Origin: Candidatus Tectimicrobiota bacterium
GTDB lineage: Bacteria > JACPUC01
DNA length: 64,000 nucleotides
NCBI GenBank assembly: GCA_016192455.1
Contig: JACPUC010000009.1
Span: 1 to 64,000 of the forward strand
Direction: 5' to 3'
Part shown: piece after piece, positions 43,762-54,361 of the stretch
Layout of the letters: each line of letters starts with the position of its first letter
Numbering within the stretch: the stretch's first letter is position 1
The notes under the pieces: generated by a model
Database searches by the model: none
What the model was told of the DNA's origin: nothing
What the model saw: the letters and a program-made list of their open reading frames with translations, nothing else
Made by a program: the position numbers and the translations under genes

Positions 43762-44685
43762 ATGCGCAACGTCATCATCATCGGTTCGGGCGCCGCCGGG
43801 CTGACCGCGGCGATCTACACCTCCCGCGCCAATCTCTCCCCCCTCCTCATTGAAGGAAAAGAGCCGGGCGGCCAGTTGACCCTCACCACCGATGTCGAGA
43901 ACTTCCCCGGCTTCCCCAACGGCATCATGGGACCGGAGCTTATGGATACGATCCGCAAGCAGGCGGAGCGCTTCGGCACCGAGTTCGTCTTCGGCGAGGT
44001 GACGAAGGTGGACCTGGGCACGCGCCCCTTCAGCGTCCATTTCGGCGAGCAGAGCGAGCAATGCGGCGCGCTCATCATCTCCACCGGCGCCTCGGCGAGG
44101 CTCCTGGGGCTGGACGCGGAGCGTCGCCTGATGGGGCACGGGGTAAGCGTCTGCGCGACGTGCGACGGGTTTTTCTTCAAGGATCAGGAGATCGCCGTCG
44201 TCGGCGGGGGAGACTCGGCGATGGAGGAGGCCCTCTTCCTCACCAAGTATGCCCGGAAAGTGAGCGTCATCCACCGCCGCGACAAGCTGCGCGCCTCGAA
44301 GATCATGCAGGACAAGGCGTTTCGGAACGAGAAGGTCGACTTCATTTGGGATTCGACGGTCGTCGACCTGCATGAGAACGGCACCAACGAGCTGGCGGGT
44401 ATCTCCATTCAAAACCTGAAGACGAAGAAGACAGAGCGCCGGGATGTCACCGGCCTGTTCGTGGCAATCGGCCACACGCCGAACACGCAGCTCTTTCAAG
44501 GTCAGTTGGAGCTGGATGTCGCCGGCTACATCGTCACCAAGGGCGGCAACACGCAGACCAGCGTACCCGGCGTCTTCGCCGCCGGCGACGTTGCCGACCA
44601 CGTCTACCGGCAGGCGATCACCGCCGCCGGCACCGGCTGCATGGCCGCTATCGACGCCGAGCGCTGGCTGGAGTCGCAGGAGTAG
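43762..44685 (+). CDS. trxB: Thioredoxin reductase
   Basis: This 307-residue FAD/NADPH enzyme reduces thioredoxin. It begins RNVIIIGSGAAGLTAAIYTS (FAD fingerprint). The redox pair CATC is at Cys131 and Cys134 followed by DGFF, then the NADPH motif VVGGGDSAMEEALFL and the closing GVFAAGDVADHVYRQ. ATG 43762 places the GxGxxG at the usual distance. The length matches low-molecular-weight bacterial TrxB. The active site uses two cysteines, not selenocysteine. It converges on korB across a bidirectional terminator. Confidence 0.93.
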   Translation: MRNVIIIGSGAAGLTAAIYTSRANLSPLLIEGKEPGGQLTLTTDVENFPGFPNGIMGPELMDTIRKQAERFGTEFVFGEVTKVDLGTRPFSVHFGEQSEQCGALIISTGASARLLGLDAERRLMGHGVSVCATCDGFFFKDQEIAVVGGGDSAMEEALFLTKYARKVSVIHRRDKLRASKIMQDKAFRNEKVDFIWDSTVVDLHENGTNELAGISIQNLKTKKTERRDVTGLFVAIGHTPNTQLFQGQLELDVAGYIVTKGGNTQTSVPGVFAAGDVADHVYRQAITAAGTGCMAAIDAERWLESQE

Positions 44686-44835
44686 CTCCCCGGCGAGCCA
44701 CCGCGGGCGCGTGGACGGCGTGGGATGATTCCCCCTCGTTGCCGCCGCGGTCGAAAGGAGGACCTGATCCTCCTTGCCCCGTTGTTTCAAGCAAAGTTCC
44801 CCAGCCGAACGCTCCCCTCGCAGCTTTCAGATGAA

Positions 44836-44868
44836 AAAAGGAGGCGCCACCCCGGGACGCCTCCTTTT
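44836..44868. terminator. Bidirectional rho-independent terminator between trxB and korB
   Basis: An 11-bp stem, AAAAGGAGGCG with CGCCTCCTTTT, encloses an 11-base loop. A run of A on one side and T on the other would serve both converging transcripts. Confidence 0.85.
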
Positions 44869-44914
44869 CGTTGAGCTACCTTCTCACAGATACCCGTGGC
44901 CTACGCCACGACCG

Positions 44915-45958
44915 CTACTGCACAACCCAGGTGTCGCCCTCGTGGAGGAGCGCCTCGAGGTCTCCCTCGCCCTGCGTCTCGATGGCGACATCGATCTGGC
45001 GCTGCATGAGGTTCTCGTAGGTCGGCTTCTCAACCGCCCGGAACACGCCGATCGGCACGGGGAGCTGCGGCATATCAAAGCGGCTGAGCATGTAGGCGAG
45101 GGTCGTATCGTCCAGCTTTTCGTCGTGGCTCAGCAGGTCATCCTTCGCCACGGCGTCGAGCGCCACCACCTCGGGCCGCAGGCCGTGCAGGCGGATGCCC
45201 TTTTCGTTCTCCTTGCCGAACACCAGCGGCTTGCCATGCTCCAGCGTTAGGACATGATCGGACCGCGTCGCCTTGTCGGTGAGCGACTCCCAGGCGCCGT
45301 CATTGAAGACCGGGCAGTTCTGATAAATCTCCACGAAGGAGGTGCCTTTGTGCTGCTGCGCGCGCTCGAGCATCTGCTGCAGATGCTTGATCTCGGTGTC
45401 GATGGTGCGGGCCACAAAGGTCGCCCCCGCGGCCAGCGCAACCGCCACGGGATTGAGCGGCTGCTCGAGCGAGCCCATGGGGGTGGATTTCGTCTTCTTG
45501 CCGAGCTCCGAGGTGGGCGAGTACTGCCCCTTCGTCAGCCCATAGATGCGATTGTTGAACAGGAGAACGTTCAGATCAATGTTGCGGCGCATCAGGTGGA
45601 TGAAGTGGTTGCCGCCGATCGACAGGGCGTCGCCGTCGCCGGTGATGACCCACACCGAGAGGTCGGGACGCACGCATTTGAGGCCCGAAGCGACGGCGGG
45701 CGCCCGGCCATGAATGGTATGGAAGCCGTACGTCTTCATGTAGTAGGGGAAGCGGCTGGAGCAGCCGATGCCGGAGATGAAGACGTACTTCTCGCGCGGC
45801 AGGTGGAACGTGGGAAGCACCTTCTGCACCTGCGCCAGGATGGAGTAGTCGCCGCACCCCGGGCACCACCTCACCTCTTGATCGGAGGCGAAATCCTTCC
45901 GGGTGAGGGAGAGGACCTCGGTTTGTCCGCGTTCCTTGTCGCCGTTGCTCTCGTTCAC
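44915..45958 (-). CDS. korB: 2-oxoacid:ferredoxin oxidoreductase, beta subunit
   Basis: This 347-residue thiamine-diphosphate subunit has an N-terminal [11 protein letters not shown] (Cys32, Cys35), GIGCSSRFP and NCPVFNDG, which provide ligands for a 4Fe-4S cluster. The TPP-binding [20 protein letters not shown] is at about 112-131. With KorA it would interconvert 2-oxoglutarate (or another 2-oxoacid) and acyl-CoA with ferredoxin. The GTG start at 45958 overlaps the korA stop (GTGA), so the two are co-translated. The 2-oxoglutarate versus pyruvate preference is inferred from overall likeness to KorB. Confidence 0.92.
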   Translation of the reverse strand: MNESNGDKERGQTEVLSLTRKDFASDQEVRWCPGCGDYSILAQVQKVLPTFHLPREKYVFISGIGCSSRFPYYMKTYGFHTIHGRAPAVASGLKCVRPDLSVWVITGDGDALSIGGNHFIHLMRRNIDLNVLLFNNRIYGLTKGQYSPTSELGKKTKSTPMGSLEQPLNPVAVALAAGATFVARTIDTEIKHLQQMLERAQQHKGTSFVEIYQNCPVFNDGAWESLTDKATRSDHVLTLEHGKPLVFGKENEKGIRLHGLRPEVVALDAVAKDDLLSHDEKLDDTTLAYMLSRFDMPQLPVPIGVFRAVEKPTYENLMQRQIDVAIETQGEGDLEALLHEGDTWVVQ

Positions 45959-47817
45959 GCTCTCTCCCCCTTCTCAAGAAGCTCGTGGATCTTTGCCAGG
46001 ATTTCGGAGATCATGAAGGGACGCCCCTTCACCTTATTAAGCCCCACCACGTCCTTCAAGTACCGAGCCCTGATGAGCATGCGGCATTGCCCCATGTTCA
46101 TCTCGGGAAGAAGCACGCGGTCAAAGCGGCCAAGAACCTCGCCGAGGTTCCTGGGGAAGGGGCTGAGGTAGCGCAGGTGCGCCGAGGAGACCTTCAAGCC
46201 CTCGTGCTGCGCCTGCTCGACCGCCGCGGTGATGGGGCCATACGTGCTGCCCCAGCCGAGCACCAGGAGATCGCCTTCCGGCTGGCCCTTCACCTGCAGG
46301 AGTGGGATATCGTTGGCGATGCGCTCCACCTTCTCGGCCCGCAACTTCACCATGGCGGCGTGGTTGTCGGGATCATAGCTGACGTTGCCGGAGAGGTTCG
46401 CCTTCTCGATGCCGCCGATGCGGTGCTCCAGCCCAGGCGTCCCCGGCAAGGCCCACGGCCGCGCCAGCGTCTCCTCGTCTCGGCTGTAGGGCTGGAACGT
46501 CTCGCCGCCGTTCGCGGACGCATGGCGGATGGCGAAGCTGGGCAGCTCGCTCAGCGCGGGAATCTTCCACGGCTCGGCGCCGTTCGCCAGGAACCCATCG
46601 GAGAGGAAAAAGACCGGCAGCATATACTTGGTGGCGATGCGGCAAGCCTCGATGGCCATGGCGAAGCAGTCCGCCGGCGTGGCCGGCGCCACGACCGCCA
46701 CGGGGGACTCGCTGTTGCGCCCCAGCACGGCTTGGAAAAGGTCCGCTTGCTCCGTCTTCGTCGGCATGCCGGTGCTCGGCCCGGCGCGTTGCACATTGGC
46801 GATGACAATCGGCAGCTCCACCATCACCGCCAGGCCGATCGCCTCCGACTTCAAGGCCACCCCAGGGCCGCTGGTGCCGGTCACCGCCAGCGCCCCGCCA
46901 TAGGCCGCACCGATGACCGCGGTGACCGCGGCAATCTCATCCTCGGCCTGAAACGTCTTCACGCCATAGTTCTTGAACCGCGCCAGCTCGTGCAGAATGT
47001 CGCTGGCCGGCGTGATCGGGTAGCTGCCGTAGAAGAGCGGCGTCTTGGCCAACCTCGAGGCCGCCACGAACCCCAGCGCGGCCGCCTCGTTGCCGGTGAT
47101 CTTGCGGTACTTGCCGGGCTCGATGGGGGCTTTCTTCACCTGATAGTGCTTCGGGAAGAGTTCGGTGGTCTCGGCGAAGTAGTACCCAGCCTTGATGGCC
47201 GTGCTGTTCGCTTCGGCTATCTCCGGCAGCTTGCCGAAGCGCTCCTCGATCCAGCGCAGGGTCGGCTCGATCGGCCGGTCGTAGAGCCAGCACAGGAGGC
47301 CCAGCGCGAAGAAGTTCTTGCAGCGCTCCGCCGTGCTCTTGGGAAGGCCAAGCTCTTTCAACCCCTGCATGGTAAGGAAGGTGACCGGCACCTTGATGAG
47401 CTGGTAACCGTTCAGCGAACCGTCTTCCAGGGGATTGCTGGCGTACCCGGCCTTCTTCAGGTTCTGCGCCGTGAAGGCGTCCTCATTCGCGATGAGCGTG
47501 CCGCCCCGCGCCAGATCGCGCAGGTTTACCTTCAGGGCCGCCGGATTCATCGCCACCAGCACATCCGGCGAATCCCCCGGCGTGAGGATGCGCCGGCTGC
47601 CAAAGTTCAACTGAAAACCACTTACCCCCGGCAACGTCCCCGCCGGCGCGCGAATCTCGGCGGGGAAGTCGGGGAATGTACTGATATCGTTGCCCAGCAA
47701 AGCCGTCGTGTTGGTGAACTGGGTGCCGGTCAACTGCATGCCGTCGCCGGAGTCGCCAGCAAAACGGATAATCACCGATTCCAATTCCTCGATCGGTTTC
47801 TCGACGGTCTCAGACAT
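45955..47817 (-). CDS. korA: 2-oxoacid:ferredoxin oxidoreductase, fused gamma-alpha subunit
   Basis: This 620-residue protein joins a gamma domain ([20 protein letters not shown], about 15-34) to the alpha/pyrimidine-binding domain. The latter includes [18 protein letters not shown] (about 285-302), [20 protein letters not shown] and [11 protein letters not shown]-type [18 protein letters not shown]. This gamma-alpha order is standard for two-subunit KorAB. ATG 47817 is selected because the upstream open frame is Arg-rich; AGGGGAG precedes it by about 13 bases. It supports reductive or oxidative TCA reactions with low-potential ferredoxin. Confidence 0.92.
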   Translation of the reverse strand: MSETVEKPIEELESVIIRFAGDSGDGMQLTGTQFTNTTALLGNDISTFPDFPAEIRAPAGTLPGVSGFQLNFGSRRILTPGDSPDVLVAMNPAALKVNLRDLARGGTLIANEDAFTAQNLKKAGYASNPLEDGSLNGYQLIKVPVTFLTMQGLKELGLPKSTAERCKNFFALGLLCWLYDRPIEPTLRWIEERFGKLPEIAEANSTAIKAGYYFAETTELFPKHYQVKKAPIEPGKYRKITGNEAAALGFVAASRLAKTPLFYGSYPITPASDILHELARFKNYGVKTFQAEDEIAAVTAVIGAAYGGALAVTGTSGPGVALKSEAIGLAVMVELPIVIANVQRAGPSTGMPTKTEQADLFQAVLGRNSESPVAVVAPATPADCFAMAIEACRIATKYMLPVFFLSDGFLANGAEPWKIPALSELPSFAIRHASANGGETFQPYSRDEETLARPWALPGTPGLEHRIGGIEKANLSGNVSYDPDNHAAMVKLRAEKVERIANDIPLLQVKGQPEGDLLVLGWGSTYGPITAAVEQAQHEGLKVSSAHLRYLSPFPRNLGEVLGRFDRVLLPEMNMGQCRMLIRARYLKDVVGLNKVKGRPFMISEILAKIHELLEKGERA

Positions 47818-48421
47818 GGCTGACGTCGGCTCCCCTTGTGGTAACCGCCAACACACCCGCGGCCTCGCCGGGCGAAGCCTGGCGGCACGTGCGACATCCC
47901 GGCTGCACAAGGCTCCACGCCGAAGCTTCGCATGGCGGAGCCGTGCACCCAACACGCTTTCACGCAAGAATCCGCAAGGCGCAAGGAGTGATGACATGCC
48001 GGCGCCCTCGGCGCGTCACTCCGCCCCCTGGCGCGCAGGCACACCACCACACCTAGAAAGTACGAACTTCCATGCTCCCAAGTATATTCTCACGAGCGCG
48101 GAAAATCCATACCAGCGGCAGCGGACGGGGTGCTTTTTTCGCACTTTTGCAAGGACTCGGCGCGGCGTGAGCATGCCATGGGGAGAGGATGGGGATGACG
48201 CCGCCGCTGCGCCCGTCGCGGTCAGCCTGCCTCCCTCGATCCAGGTTGTGGGCGCACACTTCCCCGGCCGGGGGCGTGTGGGATGGAGCGCCCCGGCCGC
48301 CATGCGTCACCCCGGCAGGCAGGCGCCGCCCCGCCGAGGGGAGAATATGTCCCGGCACAACTCCTGCCGCCAGGAACCGAACCGTACGCAGGCGTTGAGT
48401 TTCCTGGCCAGGAGGCGAAAT
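47818..48421. other. Intergenic region upstream of korA
   Basis: About 600 bases without a gene. An A/T-rich patch near 48060-48110 includes, on the minus strand, TATACT and is a likely promoter area for korAB. A gtgcttttttcgcac motif at about 48129-48143 resembles ggtgcttttcgcacc at 43606-43620; no function is known. Confidence 0.4.
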
Positions 48422-48733
48422 TCAGCTACCCTGGGACTGGCTCGAGGAGGGTCCAGGAGGCGCTGCTGGCGAGGGCGACGCCGTGCCGCTCGCCTCGCTC
48501 TGGGAGGCCCCAGCCGCCGCCCGCTGCTCCTCTGCTTGCGCCGCCTCCTCCTCCCGCTCCCACTCGCGGTTGGTCTTGATCTCATCGATCCCGGCCCAGA
48601 TGGCGATCAGCCCGCCGAGGGCCACCACCACCGGAACGAGGCCGCGCAACATGAGCAGGAAATCGCCCCACCATGCCACAATGCCGAGAATCCCAAGAAT
48701 TGCAGCCAGGACGCCGCCGATAATGATAAACAT
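48422..48733 (-). CDS. Small two-helix membrane protein (MamI-like topology)
   Basis: This 103-residue protein has two transmembrane segments (FIIIGGVLAAILGILGIVAW and LLRGLVPVVVALGGLIAIWA) joined by a short loop. A charged coiled region (REWEREEEAAQAEEQ) and a Ser/Pro/Ala tail follow. ATG 48733 follows GAGGTGAGGGG. The hairpin with a WW in the loop recalls MamI-like small membrane proteins that also occur in non-magnetotactic bacteria; this is a weak resemblance from memory. No function is assigned. Confidence 0.6.
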   Translation of the reverse strand: MFIIIGGVLAAILGILGIVAWWGDFLLMLRGLVPVVVALGGLIAIWAGIDEIKTNREWEREEEAAQAEEQRAAAGASQSEASGTASPSPAAPPGPSSSQSQGS

Positions 48734-50622
<1,889 letters not shown>

Positions 50623-50808
50623 GCGCCGGCCCGCCGCCGCCGCGGCCAAGGGCAGACCACCCCGCGGCGCGAGCGGCGTCGGGGCAGGCGAGTCCCCCCC
50701 CCGGCGTTGGGAGCGCGGGCGCCCCCTCCGCAACGGCAACGTCATCGCCCGTCGGCCGCCCCGGAGGAGGACTTCCCACCCCACCTTCAGCGCCCATGCA
50801 GACTGGCC

Positions 50809-50837
50809 TTGACCTCACGCCGCGCAGGCCGCATAAT
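50809..50837 (+). promoter_or_regulatory. Promoter of tRNA-Thr
   Basis: TTGACC (50809-50814) and CATAAT (50832-50837) with exactly 17 bases between them lie 47 bases before the tRNA. This is an excellent match to a housekeeping promoter. Confidence 0.6.
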
Positions 50838-50884
50838 GCCCCCCGAAGCCAGAGCGCTTCATCCCGCCATCTCGTCTCACCGTG

Positions 50885-50959
<75 letters not shown>

Positions 50960-51100
50960 GGTTTTCAATTCTTCTGAAAAACTTCGTCGACCTAGGGGTG
51001 CGGAACAGCGCGTCCGCGGAGAGCATAGAGCATAGAGAAGAGAGGAATCACATCGACACGTAGACTTCGAAAGATCGGCTCATCCCCCCCTCTCACGCCC

Positions 51101-53851
51101 TCACACCGCGTACACCTTCAATACCTCGTCGCCGTAATGGTTGATGACCTTGATGGCGATCTTGCCGGTCTCCGGGGGGTCGAAGGGGCGGCTGGTGGTG
51201 CTGTAGAGGCTGGCCCAGGCGGCCTCGTCGATCTCCGCGCGCAGGGCGCGTTTCAGCTTGTCGTACGGCTCCTCGGCGCCGGTGAAGTAGGCGTGCCGCA
51301 CGAAGAAGCTCTCCTCGTCGTAGTTGGTGTCGATGAACCAGCAGGCGATGTCGTCGGTCGAGGAGGTGCGAATCTGCCCCGTGGTCGGGTCGTAGACATC
51401 CAGGCCCTTGATCGCAACGACGAACTGATCCGCGGATTTCACAGATTCGCGCAGATTTCTCTTATCTGTGGTCATCTGCGTCATCTGTGGATGAATTCTC
51501 CGAATTTCCACGTCCGGCTCGCCGAAGACCATGAAGAGGTTGGCGGCGCCGCTCTTCTTCAGCAGCTCCTCCCCCATCATCAGGTCGGGGTTCATGCGCG
51601 TCACCAGCACCGTCAGGTCGCCGTAGCGTTTCGCCTCCTCGGAGACGTGCGGGTCGAAGGCGAAGCCGCACACCACCAGCACGTCGAATCGCACCCCCTG
51701 CAGCGCCTCCTTCGCCGCCTCGTGGATGTGCTCCGCTCCCACCGTGCCGTGCTCGGGGCCGATGGAGACGGCCACGCGCTTGCTGGCGCCGTCACTGCCG
51801 GCGTACTCCCCGGCGGCCTGCAGCCAGCGGCCGGCGAACGGCTCCAGGCGCTCGAAGCGCAGGCGCTCGGCCTTGCGGGTGTTCTGCACGCCGGCCTTCT
51901 TGAGGTTGTCCAGGATCATAACGGCGAAATCATCCACGGATTTCACAGATGAACGCCGATAATTCTTAGGGGTATCCGCAGATTGCACAGATGAACACAG
52001 ATGGGTTGAACCCTTCTTCTTCTCATCGGTGTCCTCCGTGGATAACGTTCTGTGCGGCGACAGGCTCTCGACGGTGAACGGCCCGGCGACGCGCGCCCGC
52101 GAGCTGTCTGGGTACGGCTGGTCGTAGAGGGTCTCCTGATCGGCGTGGCGGGTAATGGCGGCGTCGATCTCGGCGCGCGTCATCCCCTCGCGGATGTCGG
52201 GGTTGTTGGCGATGGATTTCAGCGTCACGTGCGGCACGCGCTTGTAGACGAACCCCTTGCGGATGTCGGGAAGGGAGCTATCCACAGAGGACACAGAAGG
52301 CACAGATTTTCGCAGATAGTTTTTGATCTCTTCATCTGTGTTCATCGGTGTAATCTGTGGATAGGCATCGGCGAGGTAATAGTAGGGATATTTAGCGGCC
52401 ATCAGGCGCGTGCGCGCCAGGGCCAGGGCCACGCGGCTGGTGTCGATGGTGATCCAGCGCCGCCCCCATTGCTCGGCGACGTAGGCCGTCGTGCCGCTGC
52501 CGCAGGTGGGGTCCAACACGAGGTCGCCGGGGTCGGTGGTCATGAGGAGGCAGCGGGAAACGACATCGGTATTTGTTTGAACTGCATAAATCTTCGCCTC
52601 TCCGAAACCGCCTGCACGCACATCATCCCAGTAATTCGATATTCTTACTACCGGATAGTCATCCGCAAACATTTTGTAACGAAGATACTTGCCAGAGACA
52701 ATAAGCCTATTTGCAGTTTCTAACTTTCGCATTCCCTCTTTAGTAGTTCGCCAGTAATATCCAGGTAACGGGCTAAACTTGTACCCTTGAAATTCGTAGA
52801 TAAAATGTGTTGTCTTTCCACCACTGTCAGAATATATACTGCTTGGCATAAATCGCTTGCCTATAAGTTGATTTGATTCGAGGTTTTCTGAACGTGTTAG
52901 CCTTCTACATGATCCATCAATTGATTCGATCATTGTGTAAGCTGCTTCTATAGTGGTTGACTTCCGAAGGATATAAAGTGAACGAACCTTAGTATGTTCT
53001 GTAGACTTAGAATACCAAATAAGGTAATCACCCGAAGAATCTATATGACCACTGCCCTTACCAGTGGTTTTAAGAAAGAAAATCAGCCCGCAGAAATTCT
53101 CACTCCCAAACACCTCATCCATCAAACACCGCACGAGGTGCACATTCTCATCCCCAATCTGCACGAAGACGCTGCCCGTCTCCGTCAGCAGCTCGCGCGC
53201 CGCCACCAGCCTATCCCGCAGGTAGGCCAGGTAGGAGTGAATCCCCAGCTTCCAGGTGTCGCGGAAGGCCCTGATCTGTTCCGGCTCGCGGCTGGCGTCC
53301 TCGGCCTTGCCGTCTTTCACGTCGCGCTTGCGGGTGCTCACCTGCCAGTTGGAGCCGAACTTGATGCCGTAGGGGGGGTCGAGGTAGATCGTCTGCACCT
53401 TCCCCTTCAGCCCCTCCTTCTCCGCCAGGCTGGTCATGACGAGGAGCGAGTCGCCGAGGATCATGCGGTTCGACCAGTTGGCGTCGTACTGGTAGAACTC
53501 CACCTTCTTGTCGAACCCGTCGATGCCGTTGAAGTCGGCGAAGAGGTCGAGCTGCTCCTGTTTCGGTTTGCCGCCGCGCCGCCGCAGGTCCTCGATGAGC
53601 GCCTGGGGGTGAATCTTCTCCTGGATGTAGACCGGCGCCACCGGCACGGCGAGGTCTTCGCGGTCCTGCTCGTCTTTCCCCTTCCAGACGAGCTGCGGGT
53701 CAAGCGACGGGTCGCGCGGGTAGAGCATGGTTCGCGGCGCCGCCTCCTCCTCGGCCACGAAGCCGCGCAGCTCCTCGGTGGGGATGTTGCGCCGCTTGTC
53801 CTTGTGGCGCAGGGACTCGACACTGGTCATCCTGGTGTTCTTTTTGGCCAT
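51101..53851 (-). CDS. Restriction-modification DNA methyltransferase (Mod-like) with in-frame repeat insertions
   Basis: This 916-residue N6-adenine methyltransferase has DPPYGIKFG at about 157-165 and the SAM motif LDPTCGSGTTAYVAEQ at about 440-455. Between them (about 52560-53070, residues 260-430) lies a strikingly A/T-rich target-recognition domain. A C-terminal region of about 400 residues carries the partner interface. Three hydrophilic segments are translated copies of an intergenic repeat: near residues 495-525, 602-640 and 785-808. The ATG at 53851 lies in one copy of a 78-bp tandem duplication; the other copy offers a start leading only to a 24-residue dead end. It pairs with the broken Res gene upstream. 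Confidence 0.9.
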   Translation of the reverse strand: MAKKNTRMTSVESLRHKDKRRNIPTEELRGFVAEEEAAPRTMLYPRDPSLDPQLVWKGKDEQDREDLAVPVAPVYIQEKIHPQALIEDLRRRGGKPKQEQLDLFADFNGIDGFDKKVEFYQYDANWSNRMILGDSLLVMTSLAEKEGLKGKVQTIYLDPPYGIKFGSNWQVSTRKRDVKDGKAEDASREPEQIRAFRDTWKLGIHSYLAYLRDRLVAARELLTETGSVFVQIGDENVHLVRCLMDEVFGSENFCGLIFFLKTTGKGSGHIDSSGDYLIWYSKSTEHTKVRSLYILRKSTTIEAAYTMIESIDGSCRRLTRSENLESNQLIGKRFMPSSIYSDSGGKTTHFIYEFQGYKFSPLPGYYWRTTKEGMRKLETANRLIVSGKYLRYKMFADDYPVVRISNYWDDVRAGGFGEAKIYAVQTNTDVVSRCLLMTTDPGDLVLDPTCGSGTTAYVAEQWGRRWITIDTSRVALALARTRLMAAKYPYYYLADAYPQITPMNTDEEIKNYLRKSVPSVSSVDSSLPDIRKGFVYKRVPHVTLKSIANNPDIREGMTRAEIDAAITRHADQETLYDQPYPDSSRARVAGPFTVESLSPHRTLSTEDTDEKKKGSTHLCSSVQSADTPKNYRRSSVKSVDDFAVMILDNLKKAGVQNTRKAERLRFERLEPFAGRWLQAAGEYAGSDGASKRVAVSIGPEHGTVGAEHIHEAAKEALQGVRFDVLVVCGFAFDPHVSEEAKRYGDLTVLVTRMNPDLMMGEELLKKSGAANLFMVFGEPDVEIRRIHPQMTQMTTDKRNLRESVKSADQFVVAIKGLDVYDPTTGQIRTSSTDDIACWFIDTNYDEESFFVRHAYFTGAEEPYDKLKRALRAEIDEAAWASLYSTTSRPFDPPETGKIAIKVINHYGDEVLKVYAV
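51428..51497. repeat. Intergenic-type repeat inside the methyltransferase gene (copy C)
   Basis: Units such as gcggatttcacagatt and gtcatctgcgtcatctgtgg face each other as an imperfect inverted pair. The minus-strand translation is in frame and adds IHPQMTQMTTDKRNLRESV to the enzyme. Confidence 0.75.
51932..52045. repeat. Intergenic-type repeat inside the methyltransferase gene (copy B)
   Basis: This is the longest copy. ccacggatttcacagatgaa and gcagattgcacagatgaaca occur on one side and ctcatcggtgtcctccgtgg on the other. It is translated in frame as a Ser/Lys/Asp-rich segment that includes STEDTDEKKKG and SSVKSVDDF. Confidence 0.8.
52276..52366. repeat. Intergenic-type repeat inside the methyltransferase gene (copy A)
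   Basis: ctatccacagaggacacaga and ttcatctgtgttcatcggtg flank a cgcagatagtttttg centre. The minus-strand reading stays open and adds MNTDEEIKNYLRKSVPSVSS. Confidence 0.8.
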
Positions 53852-53967
53852 GATTCAATCCGCCGATTGCGCCGATTTGCGCAGATTCAGGGACTCGACT
53901 TTGGTCGTCCTGGTGTTCTTTTTGGCCATGATTCAATCCGCCGATTGCGCAGATTTGCGCAGATTGG
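53812..53967. repeat. 78-bp tandem duplication covering the methyltransferase start codon
   Basis: Units 53812-53889 and 53890-53967 are near-identical, with a handful of substitutions. Each contains, on the minus strand, atggccaaaaagaacaccag followed by the repeat-derived aatctgcgcaaatcggcgca region. Only the downstream copy opens the full-length gene. Confidence 0.85.
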
Positions 53968-54361
53968 AGAATACAAAACGCCTAAATTCAAGACTCGGGC
54001 GGCCGAAGTTCAGCAGCAACCCGCGCTCCAGGCGTGTTGCCTTGAGGTAGTTCAAGAGCTGTGCTTCCTCGACGCCAGTGATGGCGTGCAGCGCCTTCAA
54101 CTCGATGATAACGCTTTCATAGCAGACAAAATCCGCCCGGTACGAGCAGGCCAGCGGCTGCTCCTTATAATACACCGGCAACTCCACTTCGCGCGCGAAC
54201 GGAATGGCTCGGACCGCGAATTCAATCGCGAGCGCCTGCTGGTAGACAGCCTCCAGGAATCCCGGGCCAAGTTCTCGATGAACCTCCATCGCCGCGCCGA
54301 TGACGGCGTGTGTTTGTTGGTCCTTTGAATCTGCGTCAATCTGCGAAATCCGCGGATTCAT
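53933..54361 (-). CDS. GxxExxY family protein
   Basis: This 142-residue protein has the name-giving motif G34-F-L-E37-A-V-Y40 within ELGPGFLEAVYQQAL. It also has YRADFVCYESVIIELKAL, a PD-(D/E)xK-like D...E-x-K arrangement, and LLNFGRPSLEFRR. GxxExxY proteins resemble small nucleases but no activity is established. Both termini (MNPRISQIDADSKDQQ and NLRKSAQSAD) read as translated copies of the dispersed repeat that also invades the methyltransferase. ATG 54361 overlaps the Res stop (ATGA). Such genes often insert into repeat arrays, so it may be a passenger. Confidence 0.85.
   Translation of the reverse strand: MNPRISQIDADSKDQQTHAVIGAAMEVHRELGPGFLEAVYQQALAIEFAVRAIPFAREVELPVYYKEQPLACSYRADFVCYESVIIELKALHAITGVEEAQLLNYLKATRLERGLLLNFGRPSLEFRRFVFSNLRKSAQSAD

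Noticed and set aside
43762-44685. A selenocysteine version of thioredoxin reductase, prompted by the tRNA-Sec
   Set aside because: The active site is CATC with ordinary cysteine codons and the frame contains no internal TGA.
48129-48143. gtgcttttttcgcac as a shared regulatory motif with 43606-43620
   Set aside because: The stem is only 4-5 bp and only two copies were seen, so chance is the simplest explanation.
51428-54361. A CRISPR array made of the accacggat/cagatgaac repeats
   Set aside because: Copies are irregularly spaced, variable in length, partly inverted and mostly inside coding sequence. There is no constant repeat-spacer pattern and no cas gene.
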